Below are positions 10,667-21,778 of a stretch of 64,000 nucleotides of DNA, in pieces. The stretch lies in contig WOAB01000056.1 of the NCBI GenBank assembly GCA_027886185.1, positions 15,252,001 through 15,316,000 on the forward strand. The letters are read 5' to 3'. Position 1 is the stretch's first letter. Each line of letters starts with the position of its first letter. The notes beneath the pieces were generated by a model. That model ran no database searches and had not been told where the DNA came from. It saw only the letters and a list, made by a program, of their open reading frames with translations. Made by a program: the position numbers and the translations under genes. This DNA comes from Rheum nobile. Its lineage: Eukaryota > Streptophyta > Magnoliopsida > Caryophyllales > Polygonaceae.

Positions 10667-11028
10667 AACCCATCCCGACACCAGCTTGGAACAGAGCTTC
10701 GGCCTTACCGGCGGCGACGACCTCGGGTTCTCGCTCCTGGACGCTTGTGCAGCACCCCACCCCTCCTGGCTTCACAACGGTGACGACTAGGAACTCCGGG
10801 GACCCCTGCAAACTCTAGCAAGGCTCCGACGAACTCGAGGACTCCGGCGAAAGCACAAAAATGAGAGGGAGAAGGGAGATCTGATGGATGAAGGTTGAGG
10901 CTGCCCTCAACCTCTATATATAGGGAGGAAGGAGAACTACAACGCTCGGAACACCAAACGCCTCGCCTCCGCCGCCGGTGAAACGACAACAACCCAAACG
11001 GTGAAACGCGGGGAAGACGACGAACAGT

Positions 11029-11064
11029 TTCCGCGATCGCGGATTGACTTCCGCGGTCGCGGAA
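11029..11064. repeat. second pair of CpG-rich palindromes in the 3' LTR
   Basis: TTCCGCGATCGCGGA contains the perfect palindrome TCCGCGATCGCGGA, followed after 5 bp by TTCCGCGGTCGCGGAA. The pair lies upstream (minus sense) of the TATA-like box, where LTR control elements are expected. Confidence 0.85.
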
Positions 11065-11313
11065 ATGTCGCGAATGTACCCCTTTGCCTCAGGTCATGGT
11101 TTCGCTCAACGCATGCTAAATTAATATTTTTAGCACTATATAAAAATATTCTAAGACCCGATAATACATTAAACATTATTATAACGTTCAAGAAACTATT
11201 ATATCGATCTTTGAAGTTGTAGAAATTCTGAATACGCCAAACGCGTCTTGCTTACAGAACGAGGGTTGGGAAAAATTACCCAAATACCCTTACTGAAATT
11301 GAGGGGTATTACA

Positions 11314-11328
11314 TCACTACCCCCTTAA
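11314..11328 (-). promoter_or_regulatory. polypurine tract of gypsy element
   Basis: On the minus strand TAAGGGGGTAGTGA directly precedes the LTR start TGTAATACCCC. This is the expected plus-strand primer. Confidence 0.7.
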
Positions 11329-13597
11329 AAGAAGTTTCGACCCCGAAACTTGGCCGATAACAGCTCAGACAAGCGATCTTATAATAAGTTACCCAACCTT
11401 ATCAGTTTAACCATGCCTAATCCATTTAACACTTTGTAAATTGGTTCAAGCATTTCTAAGTTAAAGTCTTATAAGTTGGTTCAAATTACAGTTAGACCCT
11501 TCACATCTTACGAGAATTTTATAACTTGCTTTGACCAACTATACATTCACCGTACTACCCTTATGGTAACATGAGGGTTATTACATTACTACCCCCTTAA
11601 AAATAGTTTCGACCCCGAAACTAGCATCGCTAAACTAGAGGGACCGGTTTCACCATTAACCTCACCACCTGAACTTAGTATCCTTAATCACTTCATCCTT
11701 GAAATTGCTCCTAGGAAATGATCTGTCTCCCTAACCATACGATTATCTCGCATATCTTATCTCCATGCTACACTTGTAATAACCCGTGACTACATCCACA
11801 AAGTCATAACTATCTTAGGATAATAATTCCAAAAATCATCGCAACAGACTTGCGACCTCAAGCACAAGAACACACTTTTCTCTTTCAACTTTTCTCTTTA
11901 TAACCTCTCTCAAAGTACATACCTTATTTCCTTAAGTTGATATCCTTAAATAAACTTGGTCTTCGCAACCTATATCACCCAAGTCGAATTATTATTCGAT
12001 CATGATTCGACTTACAACATACTGCTTACATTCCTTACTCTTGCTAGAATCGACATGATCCTTCACAAGATTACCATTGCCTTAATCAGCGTATCCATTA
12101 TAACCTCTAATATAATCTCGCTATTATGCCCTATTCCTCATAAAGACCTTGATGTCCTCAAACAGAAGGATACCACATTTTTCTTCTAACTTCTTTTCGA
12201 TGATTGGATCCTCAAAGTACATACATAGAACTCACTTATACCTCAACTTAGTACCTCCATGTGTCATATAGGCCTTACCCTTACATACTCAGCTCACCTA
12301 TTTCATTGGTTACCTTAATTAAATTTGTCCCTTGTGCCACATCTCAACTCAAAATCTTTATGCATATGATCCCAAAATATTTCCACAATTAATCACACCA
12401 CAACCTAAGTATGTTTATCTCAACCTGATTTAATAATCCATACCACCAGATTATGACCTCGTTTTACCTAAACGCGTCATACGATCACCGTAATAGCCGT
12501 AGGTCTCTTTTCGTCCCATCATGTGACAAAATTCCATCCACTTAAGTTATCATGGACTCTACATCCTTATAATTTAAAACAACCTTTACCAACTGAGTTG
12601 TTAATCACCATAAATCCTTAAACACCTAATCTTCCTCATATGATCCATTATCCCAAATCAAGCAAATTTTGCTTTCGAAACTCACTATTTATCCAAGACA
12701 TACTCGTCTTAATACTCCTCCTGTCCTTATAACGTTTCCTTTAAGAAAACCTCAAAACAAAACCTCAGATACCCTTCTAAAGTAACACTTATGGCTTCAC
12801 ACCCTTAGCCTTACCGAAAGCTTAAACCACTGGGCCCACAATGAGCACACTCACTTACAAACTCTATAACCATAACCCTTGGGTTCAAAAATTCACTCAA
12901 GATTGTATTAGAGCACGGTATTTTTGGAGGAAACAAAATCCTTATGAACTATTCCTCTTATACATTTATTCTCTTCTCAAAAATCTATCCACATAAATGA
13001 CTACGGTATGACCTCACAACAGGGCATTCTGGACTTCACATTAGTCCACTCTTATGTACTTTTACCAGAACAAATGTTCATGGTACGTAGATGAGAAATA
13101 ACTCTTAATCCCATAGAGCGTTAACCACACACATCTGTTTACATTAAGGAATTTTGGTAAAACTCAACTTATGAGATAACGCTCGTCAGCTCAACTAAGG
13201 AAGCAATTAATGTCATACCGATGTGACATTACTCCAAGAATAAAGAGAGATTCTTAAGAATGGATCTAGGATTTAAGTAATAGAGTCGACCCTGGTGTTA
13301 ACCATGTAGGGAACGAACACCTAGGCTACATACGTTACCCCTCCTTTACGAGTCCTGACAGCCCTTATCCATACATGACATATACTGTTTTGGCACTCGC
13401 GGGGTTTCGCATGAACGAACGATTGGCAATAGTAACAAATTTAGTAATTTTCGAAACAAGGAAACACTTCTTTATTATTCGAAACATTACATTACAATCA
13501 CTGACAGAAAGTCAAACAGACAGATTACTAAGCTATGGAGACTATCGACACAAGTCGTCGCTCCTTATTCTTAAAGAAAGGCTTAACAGAAATACAA
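11329..13597. other. internal region of the gypsy element without recognisable pol
   Basis: About 2.3 kb, AT-rich, with no open frame above about 100 codons on either strand and no RT, integrase or protease motif that I can see. A second copy of the LTR-end/polypurine junction (TTACTACCCCCTTAAAA, then TTTCGACCCCGAAAC) occurs at 11588-11621, about 275 bp from the first, so the 3' end was partly duplicated. Confidence 0.6.
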
Positions 13598-14113
13598 CTA
13601 CTCGATCCGAGTCTCATTCCCGTCGGTTTGACGTAACACGAAGAGTCGTTGCCCCTGACTCGAAGACTCCATAGGCGCCTGGCCTTTATTACGAGCAATA
13701 GATTGCTCCGGAGCGGACATCCCTGGCCTCGGGTTCTGGCCATTGCCAACATTCGAGGCTTGGTAAGACTGCGTTGGTCTTTGACCCTTCTCCCTACAGT
13801 ATGTTTTCATATGGCCTTCTTTCCCACAGTTATAACATACCCTCTTTTCCTTTTGGCAGTTAAGACTTTTATGTCCAACCTCACCACAGTTGTGGCACTG
13901 ATTCACTCCGTTACTCCAACCTGAGCCTCTGGCGGAGTCAGACTGAGTCGTCTCGGTCTTAGCGCGACCAGACTTCTCAAACTTGGTGGGCGATGCCGGT
14001 CGCTTGAATGTACCAACCTGGCGATCCTGTTGCCTACCCCTTCCCTTAACCTGCTTCTCCCGCTTTTGGGCGGATTCCTCTAGTGTGACCTCTATCTTGT
14101 AGGCCACATCCAC
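13598..14113 (-). pseudogene. gypsy gag C-terminus with two CCHC zinc knuckles
   Basis: A 171-residue open frame. Residues 74-87 (CHNCGEVGHKSLNC) and 93-106 (CYNCGKEGHMKTYC) are two classical CX2CX4HX4C knuckles, preceded by a basic linker (REKQVKGRGRQQDRQV) and followed by a Gln/Pro-rich tail. Two knuckles in tandem are common in one group of plant chromovirus-like gag proteins. The frame is shifted from the upstream gag pieces and no protease follows. Confidence 0.85.
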
Positions 14114-14729
14114 ATATTGCTATAACGTAGAACAACCGTGACGCACCATTAGAGGTTTGATTTCTGGATTCATCCATCCATGGAAGTAGTGCTCTCCCAC
14201 CATTCGCTAGCCACATCCTTGAGTTGAAGGGAGGCGATGTGCACTTTCTCAGCCTCAGTGCAATCCACGTTCCTGAACAACCGTTCCATATGCAAGAACC
14301 AATCTTCACTCTGACCGGTTCTCCAGTACCGTCATAGTTGTCAGGCCTCATTGAGCTCACGGCCTTCAAGGCTCGACCGTAATCCCCTCTGTTCCTGACG
14401 ACATTGGCCTGAGGTACCAGATCCCCTAGCTCCTCAAATTCAAGAATAACCTGAGGAACTGGACCACCCTGTGCTTACGGTGCAATTGACCGAATTACAT
14501 CGGTGACCGTCTGCATAATAAACCCACGAATGGCCTCTTTGATCGCGACATCCAACACTACCGGAGGATTAGCCTGAACTTGGCCAACGCCTGCGGGGTT
14601 ATTGTGAGAGACAGACTCGCTCTCCTCCCCTTGATTAGCGGCGCTCCTCAGATTCAGCCTTGGGTTGTTACTCGGTCTCGCACCAGCACGGACTGTGTTC
14701 CTTGTGTTCACCATCTGTTGATGAACCAT
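14046..14729 (-). pseudogene. gypsy gag N-terminal and middle fragments
   Basis: Two frames. 14475-14729 gives an N-terminal segment beginning near MVNTRNTVRAGARPS, typical of gag starts. 14046-14369 overlaps a frame that reads AEKVHIASLQLKDVASEWWE, a capsid-like piece, and PDNYDGTGEP. Frame changes near 14113, 14300 and 14470 break it, and the capsid is much shorter than usual, so an internal deletion is likely. Confidence 0.7.
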
Positions 14730-15382
14730 AACGTTAGTTTAGAACTTTTCCAACTTGCATATGACACTTAGTCAAATACGTTATGATACAAATTGTAAGG
14801 GTCCGAACTAATAACTTTATATTAGTCTGACTAACCCTCCACCATTAATCGCAAAAACGATCTTCTTCTCTTTTACTTGAGAAAGGGAACCCTAGGAGAA
14901 ATGTCAACCTTTAAATGACATTAAGCCTAAGGAGAAACGATATTCCTAAGAATGGATCTAAGGAATAAGTAACAACTCGAAGCTTGCAGAAGTTTGAAAA
15001 CCACTTATTATTAAACCTTATACTTTCAAACTTTATACCTTACACCTTTAAACCTCATATAAAAATAATTACTTATAGTGTTAGTTTCTCAAACTAGTGG
15101 TACGATTATCACAAAACTCTTACTAAGACCAAAAATCATACTTTTAAAGTTACAATCATAAACTTATTTTAATTGCGTATAACACGCCTTTTATAAACCA
15201 ACGATAAATATCTTTTGAAGTTCAAAATAGCTAAATCATTAGTTTAAATTAAATTACCAGAGTTACTTATAACTTTTAAATTCAACATTGAAACTCTCGA
15301 AATTCCTTTTTAATAGAAGATAGGTTGAAAATAGTTTTCGAAAATTCTCAAACCTAACAATAGGCCAAGAATTTTAAAACCA

Positions 15383-15400
15383 TTGCTTTGATACCATAAT
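15383..15400 (-). promoter_or_regulatory. primer-binding site of gypsy element
   Basis: On the minus strand ATTATGGTATCAAAGC directly follows the LTR. It resembles the initiator-Met tRNA primer site TGGTATCAGAGC. Confidence 0.7.
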
Positions 15401-15957
15401 TGTAACACCCTCGACTTACGTCGGTAGTGTCACACGCCAGTGACCTCAGACGTTACTGTCCAATGTCACCCTAGGCTTTAATCGGAATAATTAATCTTAA
15501 ATAAACATATTAAATAACGAAAGATTAAACAGCGGAAGACATATTTAAATAAAACTCAACCTTATATTAACAGACTTCTCATAAAATGAGAAGTGACGAT
15601 TTTACAACAGAGTGAAACTTCAGCGGAAGACTTTAAATTACACAGCAGAAGACTTCAAGAATAACCTATTACATGACTAGGTTATAAATATATATATTAA
15701 AGTAATACTTAACAACCTTAAAACACTGACACTTAAATCTTCAACTGCAAGCCTCTTCTTCAACTGGTTACTTCAAGACTTCGGGAGCCAACCACTGATG
15801 TGCCGTATAGGACGGATGACACCAGCCAACCATGCAAGGAATAAAACCCGGTTGGTTAGTCTAATGAAATACTATGCAAGGGTGAAAACAGAATGATTCT
15901 AGTGATCGTAATCATTTACTATCATTGTCCCTCGAATAACAACCGAAGGAACGATAT

Positions 15958-16971
15958 TGTTAGATTCAAAGGATCGGGAAGCCGCGGTGCAAGTTTTTCT
16001 CGTCGCCGGAGTGGAAACGCCAATTAGGGTTTATCGGATGGACGGTGGCGTGGCGGAGGCGCAAGGATGGTTTGACGGCGGAGTTGTGGGGGATAGATGG
16101 CACTCAATGTCTTCTTATATAGGGAAGAAGAATTGCTTGCAGAAATGAAAGGGGAGAGGAAGTGTGAGAGATGTACTCACTCGGCACACTTAGAAGATTT
16201 TTGACGAAAGAGAGAATAGAGAAGCAAGAGAGATTTTGGCAAGGCAAATTTGATAATTCTTTCGTGTGCTTTTCAGCCTTCAAAGTACCAATATAAAGGC
16301 TTACAAAAAAGGCAAGAATGCCTAAGTAAACGTCAAGAGTCTTGCACAAAATTAAACCCTACTTTTAATACCGAAAATGTCCAAATACGGTAACTTATTA
16401 ACTTCAAAAGCAAATGTCTTCAGGCACGTTTAAGATTCTCTCGGCCAAGGCTTGGGCCTATGATGGTGGGGTAGGTGGGCCAGCCCATGGTGGTTTGAGT
16501 GCCGAACAAAGTGGCCCAAGTGGCTCGGCGCCCCTCTTGAAAGTTCACTTGCCGCTAGCGCCGTGCTCGCCAGCGCCTTGATGAATGCAAAGGACTAGGC
16601 TAGGCTCGGCGTGGCTTAGGGCAGCTTGGCATGTCAACCCCTTGTGGAGGTCTTGGAGAAGCTTCCTAGCCCTAGACCTCGTGATGGCACCAGGGGTTGC
16701 CTTGTCTTCTTGGGCGTTGTCCTTAGTGTTGGTTGCGCCCGGCGCGGCCGATGTCTTGGCCTTGTGGCCAATGTCTTCCTTTGGTTTGGCTTTGGCCCTC
16801 CCATGCATGTCTCGGTCATCTCCATCTCCAAGTGTTGCATCCATAGGCTCCGTGCTTTGATCCAGCTCTTGGGCCTCCATAGTGCCCATGGTGTGCTCCT
16901 CGGCGTCCAAGTCCTCAGCGGCGCCTAGGGTGTCCTCGGTGTCTTGACCTTGATGTGGCATGGTCACATCA
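15958..16971 (-). mobile_element. 3' LTR of the gag-protease element
   Basis: In minus sense it begins TGATGTGACCATGCC and ends AATCTAACA. A TATA-like CCCTATATAAGAAG lies near 16111-16124 on the minus strand, about 850 bp into the LTR. The first 430 bp also code the C-terminal tail of the protease open frame. Confidence 0.9.
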
Positions 16972-17843
16972 TCCTCCCTCTCTTGAAAGGGATTCGACTT
17001 TGAATCCAGCTCGTCAAGGTCTTCATCTCCTTCCACGCAATAACTATTCTCATGTGGGGCGCTTTCCTCCCCTGGCTCAAATGGGACCATCCCGGACTCC
17101 AGCTTTGAGCCCTTGATGTGCTTGCCTTCTTGACCTGTAATAAAACCACTAGAAACTCTATGCAATACCACAACCTTTTCATTAATAAGGTTAGTCTCAT
17201 AAAACGCAATGAAAGGTTGAAGGTATGGAATGAATGAAGGCATAAGAGGCTTGGCCAAGATCATATGATTAGAAGCACCACCTTTGCTTCCAATTGCCAT
17301 CTTCTTACCTTGCTTTGGCTCGGCCTTTTGTTGGGCTTTCCTTTGCTCTCGGGCCACATGATCGGCCATGATTTCATGGGGTAACAAAGGGTGGAGAGTG
17401 ATCCTCTTACCATTCATGATAAAAGAATACTCATTTGTCACTCCATGATGAGCCACACCCCTATCAAATTGCCAGGGCCTTCCTAGGAGGAGATGACATG
17501 CGGTCATGGGAAGTACATCACACACAACCTCATCTTCATATCCACCAATGGTGAACTTGATCATGGCTTGCTCCTTAACCTTTAGAGGGGTGTCGGAATT
17601 CAACCAACAAAGGGTGTAGGGTTGTGGGTGAGGAGTAGTGCTTAGGTTGAACCTAGACACTACTTCTTGGTCAATGATATTGCAACATGACCCCCCATCA
17701 ATTATCATACTACACACCTTCCCATTGATAGTGCACCTAGTATGGAAGATGGTCTCCCTTTGGCTAGGTACACTAGGTCCCTCCAAGGCTATGAGCACTT
17801 TCTTAACCACAAAACAGTCCCCTTGGGCTGCAACAACATGCAT
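16545..17843 (-). pseudogene. gypsy aspartic protease fused to a pol C-terminal tail
   Basis: A 432-residue open frame without stops. Residues 35-150 form a retropepsin: CTINGKVCSMIIDGGSCCNI with the active site as D-G-G-S (usual D-S/T-G), then HLLLGRPWQFDRG, the hydrophobic-G pattern near the domain end. After about residue 230 it is acidic and low-complexity, ending in AITRSRARKLLQDL, a motif usually found after integrase at the end of gypsy pol. Thus RT, RNase H and integrase seem to have been removed in frame. The frame upstream of its first ATG is also open back to the zinc knuckle. It may still be translated, so 'broken' applies to the polyprotein rather than to this piece. Confidence 0.8.
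16972..16985 (-). promoter_or_regulatory. polypurine tract of the gag-protease element
   Basis: On the minus strand CAAGAGAGGGAGGA ends directly at the LTR start TGATGTGACC. Confidence 0.8.
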
Positions 17844-17908
17844 CTCTTCCTCAGCCTCCTCATTCTCAACAACCTTTTCTTCATACTCATCCTCGGATTC
17901 ATATTCTC

Positions 17909-19363
17909 CTAGAGTATTAAGTAGAACTTGTCTTTTTGAGGTGCAATCCCGGGCATAGTGCCCTCTTCATAGACACTTGTAACATTTGATATCCCTTGCT
18001 CGGTCCTCGCCCTCCTTTCATTGGGGTTGGACTCTACTAGGGAACTCTCGTCTAGGGTGACTAGGATTATCACCCCTAGTCGGTTCCAAGCGTCCAGGTG
18101 GAGGTGGTGCCCTTTGGAACTTTGCCAAGGGCGTGAGCTATTCCCTTGGGGGCGTCTAGAAGATAATGCTTTATACATACGATTAGTATAATGAAGCACT
18201 TCCTCCATAGGCGTCCCACGAGGAAAATGTTGCTTACTCACGACCGCTTTGAGTTCATTGTTGAGATGGTTAATGAACTTGGAAATAAGATACCCTTCGG
18301 GAACTCTAAGCCCGGACCTAAAGACCAAGGTCCTTAGCTCCGTATAGAACTCATCCGGGGTTTTATTCCCTTGCTCAAGTTGTTCCAATCTCTCATGAAC
18401 TCGCTCGGCATAGTCATCCGGAACAAACCTATCTCTAAGAGCCCGTTTGAGTTTTTGCCATGTGGTCACTTGGGGGTGTCCATGGAACTCTCGTTCCTCT
18501 TTGTCCCCAAGCCACCATTGATAGGCGAAGCCCTCAAACTTGATCATAGCTATAGCTACTCGTTGAGCTTCCGAGTAGTTATAGTATTGGAATATTTGAT
18601 CGTTTTTTTGTTCCCAATCAAGATATACCTCGGGCTCACAATTTAAACCAAAACTTTGTACCTCTAATTTAACTCCATGTGGCCGTGGTTGCTCCAAGTT
18701 GGTCGGGTATTGGTTTCCATTGCCGCCGGCGCCGCATGCTTCATAAGGCATGTAGCCGCCTTGCCCTTGGCCTTGGAATGCTCCGCCTCGGCTTGGTGCA
18801 CTCCTTAGGGGATTGAGTAAGGGTCCTTGAGACCTAGGGACGTCATGGGGCTGCATTCTTGATTGCTCTCCAAGCCTTAATCCGGAATCTGCATGGTTAG
18901 ATCTAAAAGGCATAGTAGTAGGAGCAAAAGGCAATGAAAAATTAGAAGAAGCATATTCTTCCCTTGTAGTGCTCATGTGATGTGCATGCCCTTGGAAGCC
19001 CTCGGTCAAGGCATGATTGGTCACTCCCGGATTTGGCAATGGCCCCGTAATCAAAGGCACCGAGAGTTGATCACCCGGCGGCGCAAGGCCTAGCACGGAG
19101 GAGGTGCCGGCACTTGCTTGCGGCAAGGTCCCTCCTTGGCCTTGGACAGATGAGGCGCCCTGCATGGTTCGCCATTTCTCCTCCATGGTTCGCATAAAGG
19201 CAGCTTGTTCTTCCCTAAGGGCGCTCCATTGTTGTCGGGTGCGCTCTTCGGATTCCTCTTGAGAAGCTTGAAGGGCCTTGAGAAGTGTCTCCATAGTGAG
19301 CGTCGAGACCTCCTTAGGGTCCTCATTGGCCGCTTGCTTGTCTTTGGGATTCACCATTTCCAA
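17909..19363 (-). CDS. gypsy gag capsid protein (Retrotrans_gag)
   Basis: A 484-residue open frame starting near the primer-binding site side. Residues about 15-70 are a Glu/Arg/Gln-rich coiled coil (LLKALQASQEESEERTRQQW). Residues about 240-400 are the Retrotrans_gag fold: EVYLDWEQKNDQIFQYY, AIAMIKFEGFAYQWWL, TWQKLKRALRDRFVPDDY, RLEQLEQGNKTPDEFY, INHLNNELKAVVSK. The frame then shifts; the neighbouring frame reads the zinc knuckle CYKCL-stop-RGHYARDC (about 17950-17990), where a CGA codon seems to have become TGA. Gag would coat element RNA. The domain is intact but the knuckle is lost from this frame. Confidence 0.85.
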   Translation of the reverse strand: MEMVNPKDKQAANEDPKEVSTLTMETLLKALQASQEESEERTRQQWSALREEQAAFMRTMEEKWRTMQGASSVQGQGGTLPQASAGTSSVLGLAPPGDQLSVPLITGPLPNPGVTNHALTEGFQGHAHHMSTTREEYASSNFSLPFAPTTMPFRSNHADSGLRLGEQSRMQPHDVPRSQGPLLNPLRSAPSRGGAFQGQGQGGYMPYEACGAGGNGNQYPTNLEQPRPHGVKLEVQSFGLNCEPEVYLDWEQKNDQIFQYYNYSEAQRVAIAMIKFEGFAYQWWLGDKEEREFHGHPQVTTWQKLKRALRDRFVPDDYAERVHERLEQLEQGNKTPDEFYTELRTLVFRSGLRVPEGYLISKFINHLNNELKAVVSKQHFPRGTPMEEVLHYTNRMYKALSSRRPQGNSSRPWQSSKGHHLHLDAWNRLGVIILVTLDESSLVESNPNERRARTEQGISNVTSVYEEGTMPGIAPQKDKFYLIL

Positions 19364-20111
19364 CCTTCACAAAAACAAACACACGACAGCCCACAAACCC
19401 AAAGAAATTCCAACAAAGGTACGTAACAAGTAAGATTTCCAAATTTGCCTAATTTAAATTAGGACTCGGAATCCAACAAGTTCTTGGGTTAGGGTGGCTC
19501 CTATATGCAAAGACTCACAAAAATCGAAAATAAAGTGCACCACAATCCTTGTCAAAAGCTTAAGTTAATTCACAACTCAAACAATTCTTGTAAGTACTTG
19601 TTTCCTATTACCACTTACTATTGTTAGCTCGAGCAAAAGGAATTACAACTTCACTTAACAAAAGCGTACGCACTTCGGATTCGTTCCTCCACAAGAAGGC
19701 TCGGTTTGCAAATTACGTAAACAATTAACCTCGGATTGTATATGTGCCAAATAAGGAAAGCAAAGACTCAAAAGATCCTATACTAAATGCACAACTAAAT
19801 GGGCTTTAAGAGGGTTGAAGGTTACTCTTTCCAAATTCAAACTAGTAATAAATGCAATTAAAGCACACAATAAAGCCAAATTTGAAGGTTACAATTCTTC
19901 CACTCTAAAAACGTCACTTCCTATAGGGCATTCAGATTTTCTAGATCTATCCTATATGCAAGACACATGACACAATCAAGAAAAAATTCAAGAACAAAGC
20001 AAGAACAAGATTCGGACACAAAATTCCAACTACACATGCAAAGGCACGAAAACAAAGAACTTGTAGGACTTTAGACCTTGAATTTAAAAGAGGAATTTGA
20101 GCAAAACTTAC

Positions 20112-20127
20112 GTTCTCTGATACCAAA
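20112..20127 (-). promoter_or_regulatory. primer-binding site of the gag-protease element
   Basis: On the minus strand TTTGGTATCAGAGAACG directly follows the LTR end CTAACA; TGGTATCAGAG matches the initiator-Met tRNA primer site. Confidence 0.85.
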
Positions 20128-21141
20128 TGTTAGATTCAAAGGATCGGGAAGCCGCGGTGCAAGTTTTTCTCGTCGCCGGAGTGGAAACGCCAATTAGGGT
20201 TTATCGGATGGACGGTGGCGTGGCGGAGGCGCAAGGATGGTTTGACGGCGGAGTTGTGGGGGATAGATGGCACTCAATGTCTTCTTATATAGGGAAGAAG
20301 AATTGCTTGCAGAAATGAAAGGGGAGAGGAAGTGTGAGAGATGTACTCACTCGGCACACTTAGAAGATTTTTGACGAAAGAGAGAATAGAGAACCAAGAG
20401 AGATTTTGGCAAGGCAAATTTGATAATTCTTTCGTGTGATTTTCAGCCTTCAAAGTACCAATATAAAGGCTTACAAAAAAGGCAAGAATGCCTAAGGAAA
20501 CGTCAAGAGTCTTGCACAAAATTAAACCCTACTTTTAATACCGAAAATGTCCAAATACGGTAACTTATTAACTTCAAAAGCAAATGTCTTCAGGCACGTT
20601 TAAGATTCTCTCGGCCAAGGCTTGGGCCTATGATGGTGGGGTAGGTGGGCCAGCCCATGGTGGTTTGAGTGCCGAACAAAGTGGCCCAAGTGGCTCGGCG
20701 CCCCTCTTGAAAGTTCACTTGCCGCTAGAGCCGTGCTCGCCGGCGCCTTGATGAATGCAAAGGACTAGGCTAGGCTCGGCGTGGCTTAGGGCAGCTTGGC
20801 ATGTCAACCCCTTGTGGAGGTCTTGGAGAAGCTTCCTCGCCCTAGACCTCGTGATGGCACCAGGGGTTGCCTTGTCTTCTTGGGCGTTGTCCTTAGTGTT
20901 GGTTGCGCCCGGCGCGGCCGATGTCTTGGCCTTGTGGCCAATGTCTTCCTTTGGTTTGGCTTTGGCCCTCCCATGCATGTCTCGGTCATCTCCATCTCCA
21001 AGTGTTGCATCCATAGGCTCCGTGCTTTGATCCAGCTCTTGGGCCTCCATAGTGCCCACAGTGTGCTCCTCGGCGTCCAAGTCCTCGGCGGCGCCTAGGG
21101 TGTCCTCGGTGTCTTGACCTTGATGTGGCATGGTCACATCA
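20128..21141 (-). mobile_element. 5' LTR of the gag-protease element
   Basis: 1014 bp, the partner of 15958-16971. By eye the differences are single substitutions and one CA/TG pair. Confidence 0.9.
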
Positions 21142-21778
21142 GATATATAACCCGAAACTTTCACGGAATGATTAAAGTTTAGACATGCACTAAAAAGAAG
21201 ACTCCAAAATAATTGAGTCTTAAGGGGAAGTATGACAAATGTTTGGGAACGTTATAGTTTTCACACAAGCGTTTAAAAACGACTTGATCATTTAGGTCAA
21301 CGACCAACCTTACCGCACAATGCGAATCCAGATTGGAAAGAAGACTTACTCAAACCGAAGTCCGGGCAGTTTCCACGTTCTACTCCTTGCCCGAGGGTAT
21401 ATTAATTATGTGCATAACCGCACTTATCTTATTTAATTACAAAACGTATATTCACGTTAAGCTTTTAATATGATCTCGAGTGACAACGAGAAGGTTAACA
21501 CAGGGTGACAATACGTCCATCCCAAATTGCACTAGCAAGGTGCTTAACACCTCCTAACCTTAACGAGTGGATAGGAAGCAATGGTCATGACCGTTAAAAG
21601 TATTAGAGAATTATCCGACTAATACCAAGTTATAAAGAAACGACTAATCCTCACCAGGAATTAGCGTTCCTACGAATACTCGTGCTAATCTAGCATTAAG
21701 TTTACATTTAAAATCCACAACAAAGCCATTACGGTAATTAACAAGTATAATGGCATTGTCTCTAGCAATATATACAAC

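Larger units (their letters stand above)
9090..11313 (-). mobile_element. 3' LTR of the gag-only gypsy element
   Basis: About 2224 bp and about 96% like the other LTR where aligned. It ends GGGGTATTACA at 11313. Its outer end differs from the partner: it starts TGTAGACTATAGG where the partner starts TGTAACACCCTCG, and the two match only from CGGTAGTG on. A TATA-like box CCCTATATATAGAGG reads on the minus strand near 10910-10924. Confidence 0.8.
15958..21141 (-). mobile_element. young non-autonomous gypsy element with gag and protease only
   Basis: Flanked by GATAT (15953-15957, 21142-21146). Two LTRs of 1014 bp each (15958-16971 and 20128-21141) differ at about nine positions by eye, near 99% identity, so insertion was recent. 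Total length is 5184 bp. The minus-strand interior codes gag, a zinc knuckle, an aspartic protease and a C-terminal tail running into the LTR; RT, RNase H and integrase are missing. Elements with LTRs and gag only are known as TR-GAG. It must use enzymes of a full-length relative, perhaps of the lineage at 42652-48400, which shares LTR start and protease pattern. Confidence 0.9.

Noticed and set aside
11956..12189. 77-residue frame as gypsy pol remnant
   Set aside because: No pol motif, and it is on the strand opposite to gag.
15957..16148. 63-residue frame present identically at 15957 and 20127
   Set aside because: It lies at the outer end of both LTRs and has no domain; probably not translated.
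16585..16928. Plus-strand frames rich in Leu, Ala and Ser
   Set aside because: They mirror the minus-strand protease-tail frame and recur identically in the other LTR; shadows only.
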